A stretch of DNA of 9,545 bases from Pseudomonadota bacterium (GCA_023388835.1 JAEWFK010000084.1:1-9545), one strand, 5' to 3'; positions 1 through 6,341 are shown, counted from the stretch's first letter. The notes: generated by a model not told the origin, from the letters alone. A program made the numbers and translations.

Positions 1-64
1 TTTCGTATGCCTTGCCGGCGACGTCCAATACGCCCCTGGCTTTGAAAGTATCAGTGCTGCTCAT
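1..64 (-). CDS. acnA: 5' end of a gene cut by the window edge, probably aconitate hydratase (AcnA type)
   Basis: Only the first 21 codons are present. The protein begins MSSTDTFKARGVLDVAGKAY, and the pattern 'D-(T/S)-F-K-x-R-x-x-L-x-V-x-G-K-x-Y' resembles the N-terminus of AcnA-type aconitases, which interconvert citrate and isocitrate with a 4Fe-4S cluster in the TCA cycle. The ATG (complement of 62-64) has purine-rich Shine-Dalgarno candidates just upstream (AGGAG and AAGGG on the minus strand), which supports the start. The gene reads away from the window, downstream of the terminator at 178-220, so it is a separate unit from the dehydrogenase gene. No catalytic or cluster residues are visible in this fragment. 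The family call rests on the N-terminal pattern alone and could be wrong; that a gene starts here is more certain than its identity. Confidence 0.45.
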   Translation of the reverse strand, partial: MSSTDTFKARGVLDVAGKAYE

Positions 65-81
65 GGCGCCCTTCTCCTTCT

Positions 82-122
82 CGCGTGATGGCCAAATCGT
101 GACCAGATCACTGTATCACGCG
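82..122 (-). promoter_or_regulatory. Candidate promoter/operator in front of the aconitase-like gene
   Basis: An 8-bp perfect inverted repeat, CGCGTGAT (82-89) and ATCACGCG (115-122), encloses a smaller one, GTGA-N5-TCAC (99-111). On the minus strand the right arm overlaps TGATACAGT (complement of 110-118), which reads as an extended -10 element (TG-N-TACAGT, 4 of 6 matches in the hexamer). No convincing -35 was found. The arrangement would suit a repressor that covers the promoter of the gene starting at 64. This is inference from sequence symmetry only. Confidence 0.25.
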
Positions 123-177
123 GCGTCGGCGATAAAGCGACCGTTGACGGCAGCCGCACAGCGTCATGGCCGACGCG

Positions 178-220
178 AAAAGGGCGCGGCCCCGTCGTTC
201 AACAACTACGGGCCGCGCCC
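178..220 (-). terminator. Rho-independent terminator after the carboxy(nor)spermidine dehydrogenase gene
   Basis: A perfect 11-bp inverted repeat, GGGCGCGGCCC (182-192) and GGGCCGCGCCC (210-220), has a 17-nt loop. On the minus strand the stem is followed directly by four Ts (complement of 178-181). It lies 32 nt after the stop codon at 253. The plus-strand side has no T-tract, so the terminator acts on the minus-strand operon. The short T-run means efficiency may be moderate. Confidence 0.8.
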
Positions 221-252
221 CTTCAGATGCTGCCAGGACCGGAAGTTCGGCG

Positions 253-1551
253 TCAGCCCGCCGATACGTCGACCGGCAGCTTGCGCTCCCCCGCCGTCAC
301 CGGCGCTTCCTTGTACGGGTCGAGCACGCGGTCACCCTGCGCATCGCGCACGCGGGTCACCAGGCCGATGCGATTCATGAGCTCAATGAACGGCCGGGGG
401 TCGAGTTCCTCCACATTGGCCATGTGGCCGACATCCCAGACGCCGTCGGCGATCAGCATGGCCGCAGCCACCACCGGCACGCCGGCTGTGTAGGAGATCG
501 CCTGGCTGCCAACTTCCTCGTAGCTTTCCTTGTGGTCGCACAGGTTGTAGACCAGGACTTCGTGCGGTTTGCCGTTCTTCGTTCCTTTCACCAGATCGCC
601 GATGCAGGTCTTGCCGGTGTAAGTCGGGGCGAGGGAGGCAGGGTCGGGCAGCACGGCCTTGACGACCTTCAGCGGGACCACTTCAAGTCCCTCGGCGGTG
701 CGCACCGGCTTTTCAGAGAGGAGGCCCAGGTTCTTCAGGACCGTGAAGACATTGATGTAATGGTCGCCAAAGCCCATCCAGAAGCGGATATTGGGCACAC
801 CCAAATGCTTGGACATGGAATGCAATTCATCATGACCGGTCAGATAGGTGGCGCTGTTGCCCACGACCGGCATATCCCATTCCTTGCGATGCTCGAACAT
901 GGCGTTGGCTTTCCACTTGCCGTCTTCCCATGACCATACCGTCGATGTGAATTCACGAAAATTGATCTCAGGATCGAAATTGGTGGCGAAGTAGCGGCCA
1001 TGGCTGCCTGCGTTCACATCAATGATGTCGATGGAATCGACCTTGTCGAAATAGGCATCCATGGCATAGCGGCCGTAGGCGTTGACGACGCCCGGGTCGA
1101 AGCCCACCCCCAGGATCGCGGTGACACCGGCTTCGCGGCAAGCATCACGACGCTTCCATTCGTAGTTCTGATACCACGGCGGCGCTTCGCAGACCTTGTC
1201 CGGATCTTCATGGATAGCGGTATCCAGGTAGGCGGCTCCCGTTTCAATGCAGGCCGTCATGACGGACATATTCAGGAAGGGCGAGCCCGCATTGATGACG
1301 ATCTGGCTGCCTGTAGACTGGATCAGAGCCTTGGTCGCCTCGATATCGAGAGCATCCAGCGCGTGCGCCTTGAGCTTGCCGGGGCCGCGCTGGCTGCCTT
1401 TCTCTTTGATGGAGTCGATGATCGCCCGGCATTTCGCGAGCGTACGCGAGGCGATATGGATATCGCCCAGCAGAATATTATTCTGAGCGCATTTATGCGC
1501 TGCCACATGAGCCACGCCGCCGGCGCCGATAATCAGAACATTGCGTTTCAT
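253..1551 (-). CDS. Carboxynorspermidine/carboxyspermidine dehydrogenase (saccharopine dehydrogenase family)
   Basis: This 432-aa cytoplasmic protein is a saccharopine-dehydrogenase-fold oxidoreductase that resembles Vibrio carboxynorspermidine dehydrogenase along its length. That enzyme uses NADPH to condense a diamine (1,3-diaminopropane or putrescine) with L-aspartate beta-semialdehyde, giving carboxynorspermidine or carboxyspermidine. Visible marks are the N-terminal dinucleotide-binding loop GAGGV (9-13), the strand plus arginine IASRT (33-37), VINAGSPFLNMSVM (85-98), the GVGFDPGVV stretch (148-156), DVNAGSHG..FATNFDPE (178-194), FWMGFGDHYIN (257-267), LPDPASLAP (301-309) and QAISYTAGVP (350-359). 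The gene lies 39 nt downstream of the matching decarboxylase, so the two are almost certainly co-transcribed. The start is preceded by a G-rich run (GGGGGG, complement of 1561-1566) rather than a textbook Shine-Dalgarno. The last 20 or so residues look like a non-conserved tail. Which diamine is used cannot be read from the sequence. 'Saccharopine dehydrogenase' is a likely but less specific database label. Confidence 0.88.
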   Translation of the reverse strand: MKRNVLIIGAGGVAHVAAHKCAQNNILLGDIHIASRTLAKCRAIIDSIKEKGSQRGPGKLKAHALDALDIEATKALIQSTGSQIVINAGSPFLNMSVMTACIETGAAYLDTAIHEDPDKVCEAPPWYQNYEWKRRDACREAGVTAILGVGFDPGVVNAYGRYAMDAYFDKVDSIDIIDVNAGSHGRYFATNFDPEINFREFTSTVWSWEDGKWKANAMFEHRKEWDMPVVGNSATYLTGHDELHSMSKHLGVPNIRFWMGFGDHYINVFTVLKNLGLLSEKPVRTAEGLEVVPLKVVKAVLPDPASLAPTYTGKTCIGDLVKGTKNGKPHEVLVYNLCDHKESYEEVGSQAISYTAGVPVVAAAMLIADGVWDVGHMANVEELDPRPFIELMNRIGLVTRVRDAQGDRVLDPYKEAPVTAGERKLPVDVSAG

Positions 1552-1590
1552 TGGATAACCCCCCAGTATTGGAATATGAGCAGTACTGCC

Positions 1591-2694
1591 TCAGGACAGA
1601 CTGTTGACGTAGTCGTCAAAGGAAAAATCGCGCACCACGCGCACGGAGCCATTGGCCTCTTTCACGGCAATCGACGGCATGTTGACGCCGTTGAACCAAT
1701 TCTTTTTCACCATGGTGTATCCCGCGGCATCGCCGATGGAGATACGGTCACCGACCTTTAGCGGAGCCTTGAACCGGCCTTCGCCGAAAATGTCGCCCGC
1801 CAGACAGGTCTTGCCGCAGATCATGTACGAGTGCTCGCCGTCGCCGTCTCCCAACGGAGCGGTCTCGCGATAGATCAGAAGATCGAGCATATGCGCTTCG
1901 GTGGAAGCGTCGACCACGGCCAAGTCCTTGCCGTTGTGGCCGATGTCCAATACGCTGACTTCCAGTGTTGCGCTATGACGGACCGCTGCTTCGCCCGGTT
2001 CCAGGTACACCTGCACGTCGTACTTCTGCGCAAAGCGGCGCAGACGCTCGCAGAAAGCGTCAAGCGGATAGCCGGGTGCGGTGAAGCTGATGCCGCCACC
2101 CAGACTCACCCATTTCAAGCGCTGCAGGATCGACCCGTAACGCTGCTCAACTTGCGAGAGCAGCTCATCGAAACGGCCGATGTCGTCGTTCTCGCAATTA
2201 TTGTGGATCATGACGCCGTCGAGTCGGTCGATGACGGCCAGGATGCGTTCCGGATCGCCTTCGCCCAGGCGGCTGAACTGGCGGGCCGGGTCGGCCAGAT
2301 CGAAGCCCGCGACGCTCACTCCCGGATTCAGTCGCAAGCCCACCGGCCTGCCCTGGGCGAACGAGGCGTAGCGCTCGAGCTGCGTGATGGAATTGAAGAT
2401 GATCTTGTCGCAGTTTGCGACCACTTCTTCGATTTCGTGGTCGGCATAAGCCACGCTGTACGCATGGGTCTCGCCGCCAAATTTCTGGTAGCCCAGCTTC
2501 ACTTCATGGAGCGAGGATGAAGTGGTGCCGTCCATGTGTTGGCGCATCAGGTCGAAGACGGACCAGGTGGCAAAACACTTGAGCGCCAGCAGGACTTTCG
2601 CGCCGGAGTGTTCGCGAACGTAGTCGATGATGTCCAGGTTGCGCTGCAGCGCCTGCTTATCGATGAGATAGTACGGTGTCTGTATGGTGTGCAT
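1591..2694 (-). CDS. nspC: Carboxynorspermidine/carboxyspermidine decarboxylase
   Basis: This 367-aa PLP enzyme of the fold-III (alanine racemase/ornithine decarboxylase) type decarboxylates carboxynorspermidine or carboxyspermidine to the triamine, the last step of the alternative polyamine pathway. The PLP-binding lysine is K39 in ALKCFATWS (37-45). Other marks are the HNNCEN segment (164-169), the GGG phosphate-binding loop in SLGGGISF (197-204), EPGEA (232-236), the CGKTCLAGD motif (293-301) with the partner-subunit cysteine C297 and D301, and GDAAGYTM (321-328) with the PLP-ring tyrosine near 326. Length matches the family. The gene starts 6 nt after the upstream XRE-like gene stops and has no strong Shine-Dalgarno of its own, which suggests translational coupling. 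The dehydrogenase that supplies its substrate follows 39 nt downstream. Diaminopimelate decarboxylase is excluded by the short length, the motif spacing and the neighbour. Confidence 0.92.
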   Translation of the reverse strand: MHTIQTPYYLIDKQALQRNLDIIDYVREHSGAKVLLALKCFATWSVFDLMRQHMDGTTSSSLHEVKLGYQKFGGETHAYSVAYADHEIEEVVANCDKIIFNSITQLERYASFAQGRPVGLRLNPGVSVAGFDLADPARQFSRLGEGDPERILAVIDRLDGVMIHNNCENDDIGRFDELLSQVEQRYGSILQRLKWVSLGGGISFTAPGYPLDAFCERLRRFAQKYDVQVYLEPGEAAVRHSATLEVSVLDIGHNGKDLAVVDASTEAHMLDLLIYRETAPLGDGDGEHSYMICGKTCLAGDIFGEGRFKAPLKVGDRISIGDAAGYTMVKKNWFNGVNMPSIAVKEANGSVRVVRDFSFDDYVNSLS

Positions 2695-2700
2695 CTTGAA

Positions 2701-3108
2701 TCAGGGGCCCGCCTGGCCGTTCGGCCGAGCGGATTTCTTGTTGGAGTTCTTCGGAGAGCCGGCTGGCTTCTTTCCCAGGCGCTCAACGACCAGTGGGGGG
2801 CGGTTGGGAAAGGTGGCCAGTATCTGCAAGGTGCCCCCCACGCCTTCCACATAGTGCTGCAAAGTGGACACCAGCATGTCGTCACGCTTCTCGATACGGG
2901 AAATCGTGCCCTGCCCCACACCCATGGCGACGGCGAGGTCGTCTTGCGTGTGATGGGTGGCCTTGCGCAGGTCCTTGAGCGTGGCGACCTTGGCGACCTT
3001 GGCGGCCGGGATGTCGGCAGGCGACTTACTACTGTGGCTGCTCTTCGGCTGGTCGGCCGACACCGTCATCGCCTTCTCGGGCTTCTTTGGCATAGGATTG
3101 GTTTGCAT
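2701..3108 (-). CDS. XRE-family helix-turn-helix protein, HigA-antitoxin-like, first gene of the polyamine operon
   Basis: The product is about 135 aa if started at the ATG at 3108. A variable, lysine/serine-rich N-terminal 40 residues precedes a helix-turn-helix (about 43-76 by this start: LKDLRKATHHTQDDLAVAM, then GVGQGTISRIEKRDD). The next segment, STLQHYVEGVGGTLQILATF, is characteristic of HigA-type XRE antitoxins and related repressors. The tail is low-complexity and basic (K/S/P/N). No toxin gene lies on either side; instead the reading frame ends 6 nt before nspC, so it probably regulates the polyamine operon and itself. The start is uncertain. An in-frame ATG at 3150 lies in the loop of the terminator-like hairpin and is unlikely. 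ATGs at 3093 and 3069 are alternatives, and none has a clear Shine-Dalgarno. The ligand, if any, is unknown. Confidence 0.75.
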   Translation of the reverse strand: MQTNPMPKKPEKAMTVSADQPKSSHSSKSPADIPAAKVAKVATLKDLRKATHHTQDDLAVAMGVGQGTISRIEKRDDMLVSTLQHYVEGVGGTLQILATFPNRPPLVVERLGKKPAGSPKNSNKKSARPNGQAGP

Positions 3109-3119
3109 GTTGGCAATAG

Positions 3120-3160
3120 AAAAATGAGGGCGGCCCGGCACACCATGCACCGGGCCGCCC
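3120..3160 (-). terminator. Terminator-like hairpin between the TRAP operon and the XRE-nspC operon
   Basis: A perfect 11-bp inverted repeat, GGGCGGCCCGG (3128-3138) and CCGGGCCGCCC (3150-3160), has an 11-nt loop. On the minus strand the stem is followed by TCATTTTTCTATT, so a T-tract begins 3 nt after it. The plus-strand side has none. It lies about 185 nt after the dctM stop and only 11 nt (17 from the stem) before the XRE ATG at 3108. It can terminate TRAP transcripts, but it also sits downstream of the candidate promoter at 3177-3205, so it may act as an attenuator for the polyamine operon. Confidence 0.7.
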
Positions 3161-3176
3161 CCACTTCAAGGCCTGA

Positions 3177-3219
3177 ATCATATATGCTTTCAAGTGAATA
3201 TGCAACCCAAGGCATATTC
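3177..3219 (-). promoter_or_regulatory. Candidate promoter with operator palindrome for the XRE-nspC-dehydrogenase operon
   Basis: On the minus strand, TTGCAT (complement of 3200-3205) and TATGAT (complement of 3177-3182, 5 of 6 matches to TATAAT) are separated by exactly 17 nt. The -35 lies inside a perfect inverted repeat GAATATGC-N8-GCATATTC (3196-3219), the kind of dyad an XRE repressor binds, so the operon may be autoregulated. The predicted transcript start is near 3170, directly upstream of the GC hairpin at 3128-3160. The -35 matches the consensus at only 3 positions, so strength is uncertain. Confidence 0.45.
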
Positions 3220-3283
3220 GTACGGCTGCCGGCAGACGCGGGGCCGGTCAACAACTGCTGGCGACGACGTCCGTACAGCTTGG

Positions 3284-3329
3284 CGTAGCGGTAGAACGCG
3301 GCGAAAAACTTCCGCCCGCTACCGCTACG
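3284..3329 (-). repeat. Perfect 11-bp inverted repeat (hairpin) just after dctM
   Basis: Arms CGTAGCGGTAG (3284-3294) and CTACCGCTACG (3319-3329) enclose 24 nt, which contain a further 4-bp stem (GCGG 3298-3301 with CCGC 3312-3315) and a 10-nt loop. It begins 15 nt after the dctM stop on the minus strand. There is no T-tract on either side, so it is not a standard terminator; it could protect the 3' end of the dctPQM mRNA or be a protein-binding dyad. Together with 3120-3219, the 236-nt gap 3109-3344 is entirely non-coding as far as I can see. Confidence 0.6.
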
Positions 3330-3344
3330 TGATCGATACAAGGA

Positions 3345-4640
3345 CTACATATTCCGAGGCAGCATGGTGACGATACTGGGGAAGAACCACAGGATGATCA
3401 ACGCCAGCACCATCAGAAGAAAGTACGGTGCGCAAACCTTGGCGATATACGTGACCTGCTTGCCCGTCATGCTTTGCAGCACGAACAGATTGAAACCGAC
3501 CGGCGGAGTGATCTGCGCAGTCTCAACCGTGATCACGAGGAAGATGCCGAACCACAACGGGTCGATACCGGCGGCCTGAATGATAGGAAGCACCACGCTC
3601 ATGGTCAGCACGATGGTGGAGATACCGTCTAGAAAGCAGCCGAGCACCAGGTAGAAGATCCCCAACACGATGATCAGCATCGCCGGCGAGAGATTCAGGC
3701 CGCCGACAAATTCGGCGAGCTGGCGCGGCAGGCCCATGTAGCCCATGGAAAGCGTCATGAACGCAGCGCCAGACAAGATCAGCGCGATCATGCAGTACAG
3801 ACGAGTGGCGCCAAACAGCGACGCCTTGAAGCTTTCCCAAGTCAGAGCCTTTTGTGACACCGATACAGCCAGTGCGCCGAGCACTCCGATCGCCGCTGCT
3901 TCAGTGGCAGTGGCAACGCCGGTATAAATGCTGGCCACCACCCCCGCGATGAGCAGTACGACCGGTATCAGATGCCGGGCTTCATAGACCTTCTGTTTGA
4001 AAGTCATCTGCGTGTCCGCCCTGGGAACCTTCTCGGGATTAAGCAAGGCCCAGACCACTATCCAGCCGCTGAAGAGGACAGCCAGCATGATGCCGGGCAA
4101 CACCCCTGCCATGAACAGCTTTGAAATGGACAGCTCGGCGGAGACGCCGTAGATAATCAGGATGATGGACGGCGGGATCAGCAATCCAAGCGTGGCGGGC
4201 CCACCCAGCGAGCCGATGATCTGGGCCTGGGTGTAGCCGCGTCTCTGAAGCTCGGGAATGTTCATCTTCCCCACCGTTGCACAGGTGGCGGCGGAAGAAC
4301 CCGATACGGATGCAAAGATGGTGCAGCCGATCACGTTGGTATGCAGCAACCGGCCCGGCAAGGCATTGACCCACGGCGCCAGCCCCCGGAACATGCTTTC
4401 CGACAGGTTGGTGCGATACAGGATTTCGCCCATCCATACGAAGAGGGGCAAAGCAGTCAAGGTCCAGCTGCTGGACGCGCCCCAGATGGTGACTGCCATG
4501 GCGTCACCTGCCGCACGGGCAGTGAAAAATTCCATGGCGAACCAAGCGACTCCGGCCAGGGTCAAGCCCACCCAGACACCGCCGCCGAGCAGCACCAGCA
4601 GGACTATCATCAGCGAAACGCCGGCGAAGATCTCACTCAT
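3345..4640 (-). CDS. dctM: TRAP transporter large permease, DctM subunit
   Basis: This 431-aa inner-membrane protein is the transport channel of a TRAP system: it moves a carboxylate substrate across the membrane using a sodium or proton gradient, fed by the periplasmic receptor. It is hydrophobic throughout, with about 12 predicted membrane segments. Family motifs are the FASVSGSSAATCATVG stretch (109-124), GPATLGLLIPPSI (147-159), the TATEAAAIG motif (244-252, canonical form TPTEAAA-G) and ITPPVGFNLFV (377-387). Length is typical of the family. It is the last gene of the dctP-dctQ-dctM operon. Its ATG overlaps the end of dctQ by 8 nt (ATGAGTGA), and a Shine-Dalgarno AGAGGA lies inside dctQ, so the two are translationally coupled. 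A hairpin follows the stop at once and a terminator lies about 185 nt downstream. Confidence 0.95.
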   Translation of the reverse strand: MSEIFAGVSLMIVLLVLLGGGVWVGLTLAGVAWFAMEFFTARAAGDAMAVTIWGASSSWTLTALPLFVWMGEILYRTNLSESMFRGLAPWVNALPGRLLHTNVIGCTIFASVSGSSAATCATVGKMNIPELQRRGYTQAQIIGSLGGPATLGLLIPPSIILIIYGVSAELSISKLFMAGVLPGIMLAVLFSGWIVVWALLNPEKVPRADTQMTFKQKVYEARHLIPVVLLIAGVVASIYTGVATATEAAAIGVLGALAVSVSQKALTWESFKASLFGATRLYCMIALILSGAAFMTLSMGYMGLPRQLAEFVGGLNLSPAMLIIVLGIFYLVLGCFLDGISTIVLTMSVVLPIIQAAGIDPLWFGIFLVITVETAQITPPVGFNLFVLQSMTGKQVTYIAKVCAPYFLLMVLALIILWFFPSIVTMLPRNM

Positions 4641-5139
4641 GATGGGCGTCCTCTACGACACGCGGCACACGTTGGCCGCGAAGTTCCAGAACCAGCTCGT
4701 CGCAGAAAGCGATGAAGAACATCAACGTACCGATCGCCATCACCATCTGGGGTATCCAGAGCGGCGAGGCGTCCAGCCCGATGGAGATGTCGTTGATCTC
4801 CCAGGATTGCCACACCAAGGCCGCCGAGTAGTAAGCCAGGAAGCCCGACAGCGCGGTGGCGACTACGAGCGCGGCGACCTCCAGCCGTTTGTGTGCCTTG
4901 CCTTTCAGCATGCCAAGGAACAAAGTGACCCGGATATGCTCGCCGTGCTTGAGCGTGCTGGCCAAGGCCAGGAAGCCGGCGCCGGCCATGGCGTAACCGG
5001 CGTAGGCATCGGTGCCCGGCAAGGCGAACCCCACCAGGCGGCTGACAATGGTGGCCACCACCATCACCAGCACGCCCACCATGGAGATTCCCGCCAGCCA
5101 AGCGCTGACGGTATACAGACCATCAAGCAATCTGCGCAT
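4633..5139 (-). CDS. dctQ: TRAP transporter small permease, DctQ subunit
   Basis: This 168-aa inner-membrane protein has four hydrophobic segments (roughly residues 11-35, 45-62, 86-110 and 128-148), the usual DctQ topology. It forms the membrane complex with DctM. The first helix runs into SRLVGFALPGTDAYAGYAM (33-51), and ALASTLKHGEHIRVTLF (58-74) is the most recognisable DctQ signature. A Shine-Dalgarno, AAGGAA, lies about 9 nt before the ATG. The gap to dctP is 34 nt, and the stop codon overlaps the dctM start. Small TRAP permeases diverge quickly, so the call relies on topology, the short motif and context as well as sequence. Nothing suggests a broken gene. Confidence 0.92.
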   Translation of the reverse strand: MRRLLDGLYTVSAWLAGISMVGVLVMVVATIVSRLVGFALPGTDAYAGYAMAGAGFLALASTLKHGEHIRVTLFLGMLKGKAHKRLEVAALVVATALSGFLAYYSAALVWQSWEINDISIGLDASPLWIPQMVMAIGTLMFFIAFCDELVLELRGQRVPRVVEDAHHE

Positions 5140-5173
5140 CAGATTCTTCCTTGGCGCGTGGGGTCAGACATGC

Positions 5174-6157
5174 TTACTTGGAGCTGTTGAAGGCGTCGAG
5201 GATGGCCTTGCCGTCGGCGCCGGCCTTCTCAACCCATTCCTGCACCACGGTTTCACCGACCTTGGCCAGATCGGCCTTCAGCTGAGCGGAAGGCTCCTCG
5301 ACGTTCATGCCGCCTTCCTTCAAGGTGGCCAGCGAACGCGCATCGACTTCGCGCGATTCCTTCCAGCCGCGTTCCTCGGCGGCGGCGGCCGCCTTGAGTA
5401 CCGCTTCCTGTTCTTCCTTGCTTAAGGCGTTGAAGGCCTTCTTGTTCACCACCACGGCATTCTTGGGAATCCAGGCCTGCACGTTGTAGTAATACTTCAG
5501 CTGCTCGAACAGCTTGTTGTCGGCGCCGGTGGCGCTGGAGGTGATCAGACCTTCAATCACGCCTGTGGCGAGCGCCTGCGAGAGTTCGGCTTCCTGAATG
5601 GTGACGGGCTGTGCGCCGACCAGTTCACCGATACGCGCCGTTGTGGGCGAATAAACCCGCCACTTCATGCCCTTGAGGTCGGCAGCGGAATCGATGGGCT
5701 TCTGGGTGTAGATGCCCTGAGGCGGCCATGCAACCGAATACAGCAGCACTTGGTTCTGCTTGTCGAGCAGCTTTTCCAAAGCGGGCTTCTGCGCCTGATA
5801 GAGCTTGTAGGCTTGGTCGTAGTCGGCGGCCAGGAAAGGAAGACCATCGACACCGAAGATCTGCGATTCGTTCTGGAAGCTGACCAGGAAGAATTCGCCC
5901 ATTTGCGCGTTGCCTGTCTGCACAGCACGTTTGATCTCGGGCATTTTGAACAGCGACGCACCGAAATGCGGCGTGATCTTGAGCTTGCCGTTGGTCGCGG
6001 CTTCCACATCCTTTACGAACTGCTCATTGTTCTTGGAGTGGAAGTTGAAAGCCGGGTAAGCGGTGGCGAAATCCCACTTGGTGTCCGCAAGTGCGGTTCC
6101 GGTGAAGGCGACGCCGGCAACCAGCGTGGCTGTAGCGCAAAAGAGTCGACGTTTCAT
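5174..6157 (-). CDS. dctP: TRAP transporter periplasmic solute receptor, DctP family; pyroglutamate (5-oxoproline) the likely ligand
   Basis: This 327-aa periplasmic receptor has a Sec signal peptide (MKRR, a hydrophobic core, then TALA before DTK, cleavage near residue 24). The DctP fold is recognisable from FATAYPAFNFHSKN (30-43), the FGASLF segment (65-70), and LKGMKWRVYSPTTARIGELV (161-180), which contains the arginine (R167) that salt-bridges the substrate carboxylate in DctP proteins. The motif QEAELSQALATGVIEGLITS (188-207) follows. I chose the ATG at 6157, not 6217, because it starts the signal peptide and has AAGGAG 6 nt upstream. The ligand is inferred from context: the flanking GntR regulator adjoins a complete 5-oxoprolinase gene set, and Bordetella pertussis DctP6 and DctP7 are known pyroglutamate-binding DctP receptors. 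Another small carboxylate is possible. Confidence 0.93.
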   Translation of the reverse strand: MKRRLFCATATLVAGVAFTGTALADTKWDFATAYPAFNFHSKNNEQFVKDVEAATNGKLKITPHFGASLFKMPEIKRAVQTGNAQMGEFFLVSFQNESQIFGVDGLPFLAADYDQAYKLYQAQKPALEKLLDKQNQVLLYSVAWPPQGIYTQKPIDSAADLKGMKWRVYSPTTARIGELVGAQPVTIQEAELSQALATGVIEGLITSSATGADNKLFEQLKYYYNVQAWIPKNAVVVNKKAFNALSKEEQEAVLKAAAAAEERGWKESREVDARSLATLKEGGMNVEEPSAQLKADLAKVGETVVQEWVEKAGADGKAILDAFNSSK

Positions 6158-6183
6158 GATGGCTCCTTGGATGGAAGGCGTCG

Positions 6184-6208
6184 CCCGCAGCATGCGGGGC
6201 GGGGGGGG
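6184..6208 (-). repeat. Eight-G homopolymer next to a small hairpin in the dctP leader
   Basis: A run of eight Gs (6201-6208; eight Cs on the coding strand of dctP) sits 43 nt upstream of the dctP start. Immediately beside it, CCCGCA-GCA-TGCGGG (6184-6198) is a perfect 6-bp stem with a 3-nt loop. Both fall between any plausible promoter and the Shine-Dalgarno, so both should lie in the 5' untranslated RNA. Confidence 0.6.
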
Positions 6209-6232
6209 TATTGTCATGCGGAATGAATCGTT

Positions 6233-6240
6233 TCGTACGA
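6233..6240. promoter_or_regulatory. Candidate GntR (FadR-subfamily) operator upstream of dctP
   Basis: TCGTACGA is a perfect 8-bp palindrome that fits the FadR-subfamily consensus TNGT-N(0-3)-ACNA with zero spacing; the wider TTTCGTACGACA is nearly symmetric as well. It lies 75 nt upstream of the dctP start. An 8-bp palindrome can occur by chance, so support comes mainly from the neighbouring FCD-type GntR gene. Confidence 0.3.
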
Positions 6241-6341
6241 CAAAATTAGCACTCCATCGGGTTCAATTCCATAAGGGATTTCAACAATGAAAAATTTTGG
6301 TTGATGATGTAGCGTGTGATTGTTGGTGGTTATAAACGATA

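Noticed and set aside
166..933. Plus-strand open frame (255 codons) opposite the dehydrogenase gene
   Set aside because: It starts within the terminator region and runs antisense to a gene with strong family motifs; nothing in its translation is recognisable.
2978..3004. Short tandem repetition (TTGGCGACC-like units) inside the XRE gene
   Set aside because: It is two units long and encodes the AKVAKVA stretch of a low-complexity linker; no sign of a functional repeat.
3109..3150. Longer version of the XRE gene starting at the ATG at 3150
   Set aside because: That ATG sits in the loop of the terminator-like hairpin, and the extra residues are encoded by the hairpin arm and T-tract.
3066..3341. 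Minus-strand small frame (91 codons) starting just after dctM, possibly a small protein
   Set aside because: It begins with a non-ATG codon, runs through both strong hairpins and into the XRE coding region in another frame, and has no Shine-Dalgarno or recognisable motif.
4258..5190. Plus-strand open frame (310 codons) opposite dctM and dctQ
   Set aside because: It lies antisense to two overlapping membrane-protein genes. Its product is Q/H/P-rich with no domain.
6158..6217. Longer dctP starting at 6217
   Set aside because: It would put 20 non-signal residues before a perfectly formed signal peptide, and the ATG at 6157 has a strong AAGGAG at the right distance. The extension also crosses the poly-C tract.
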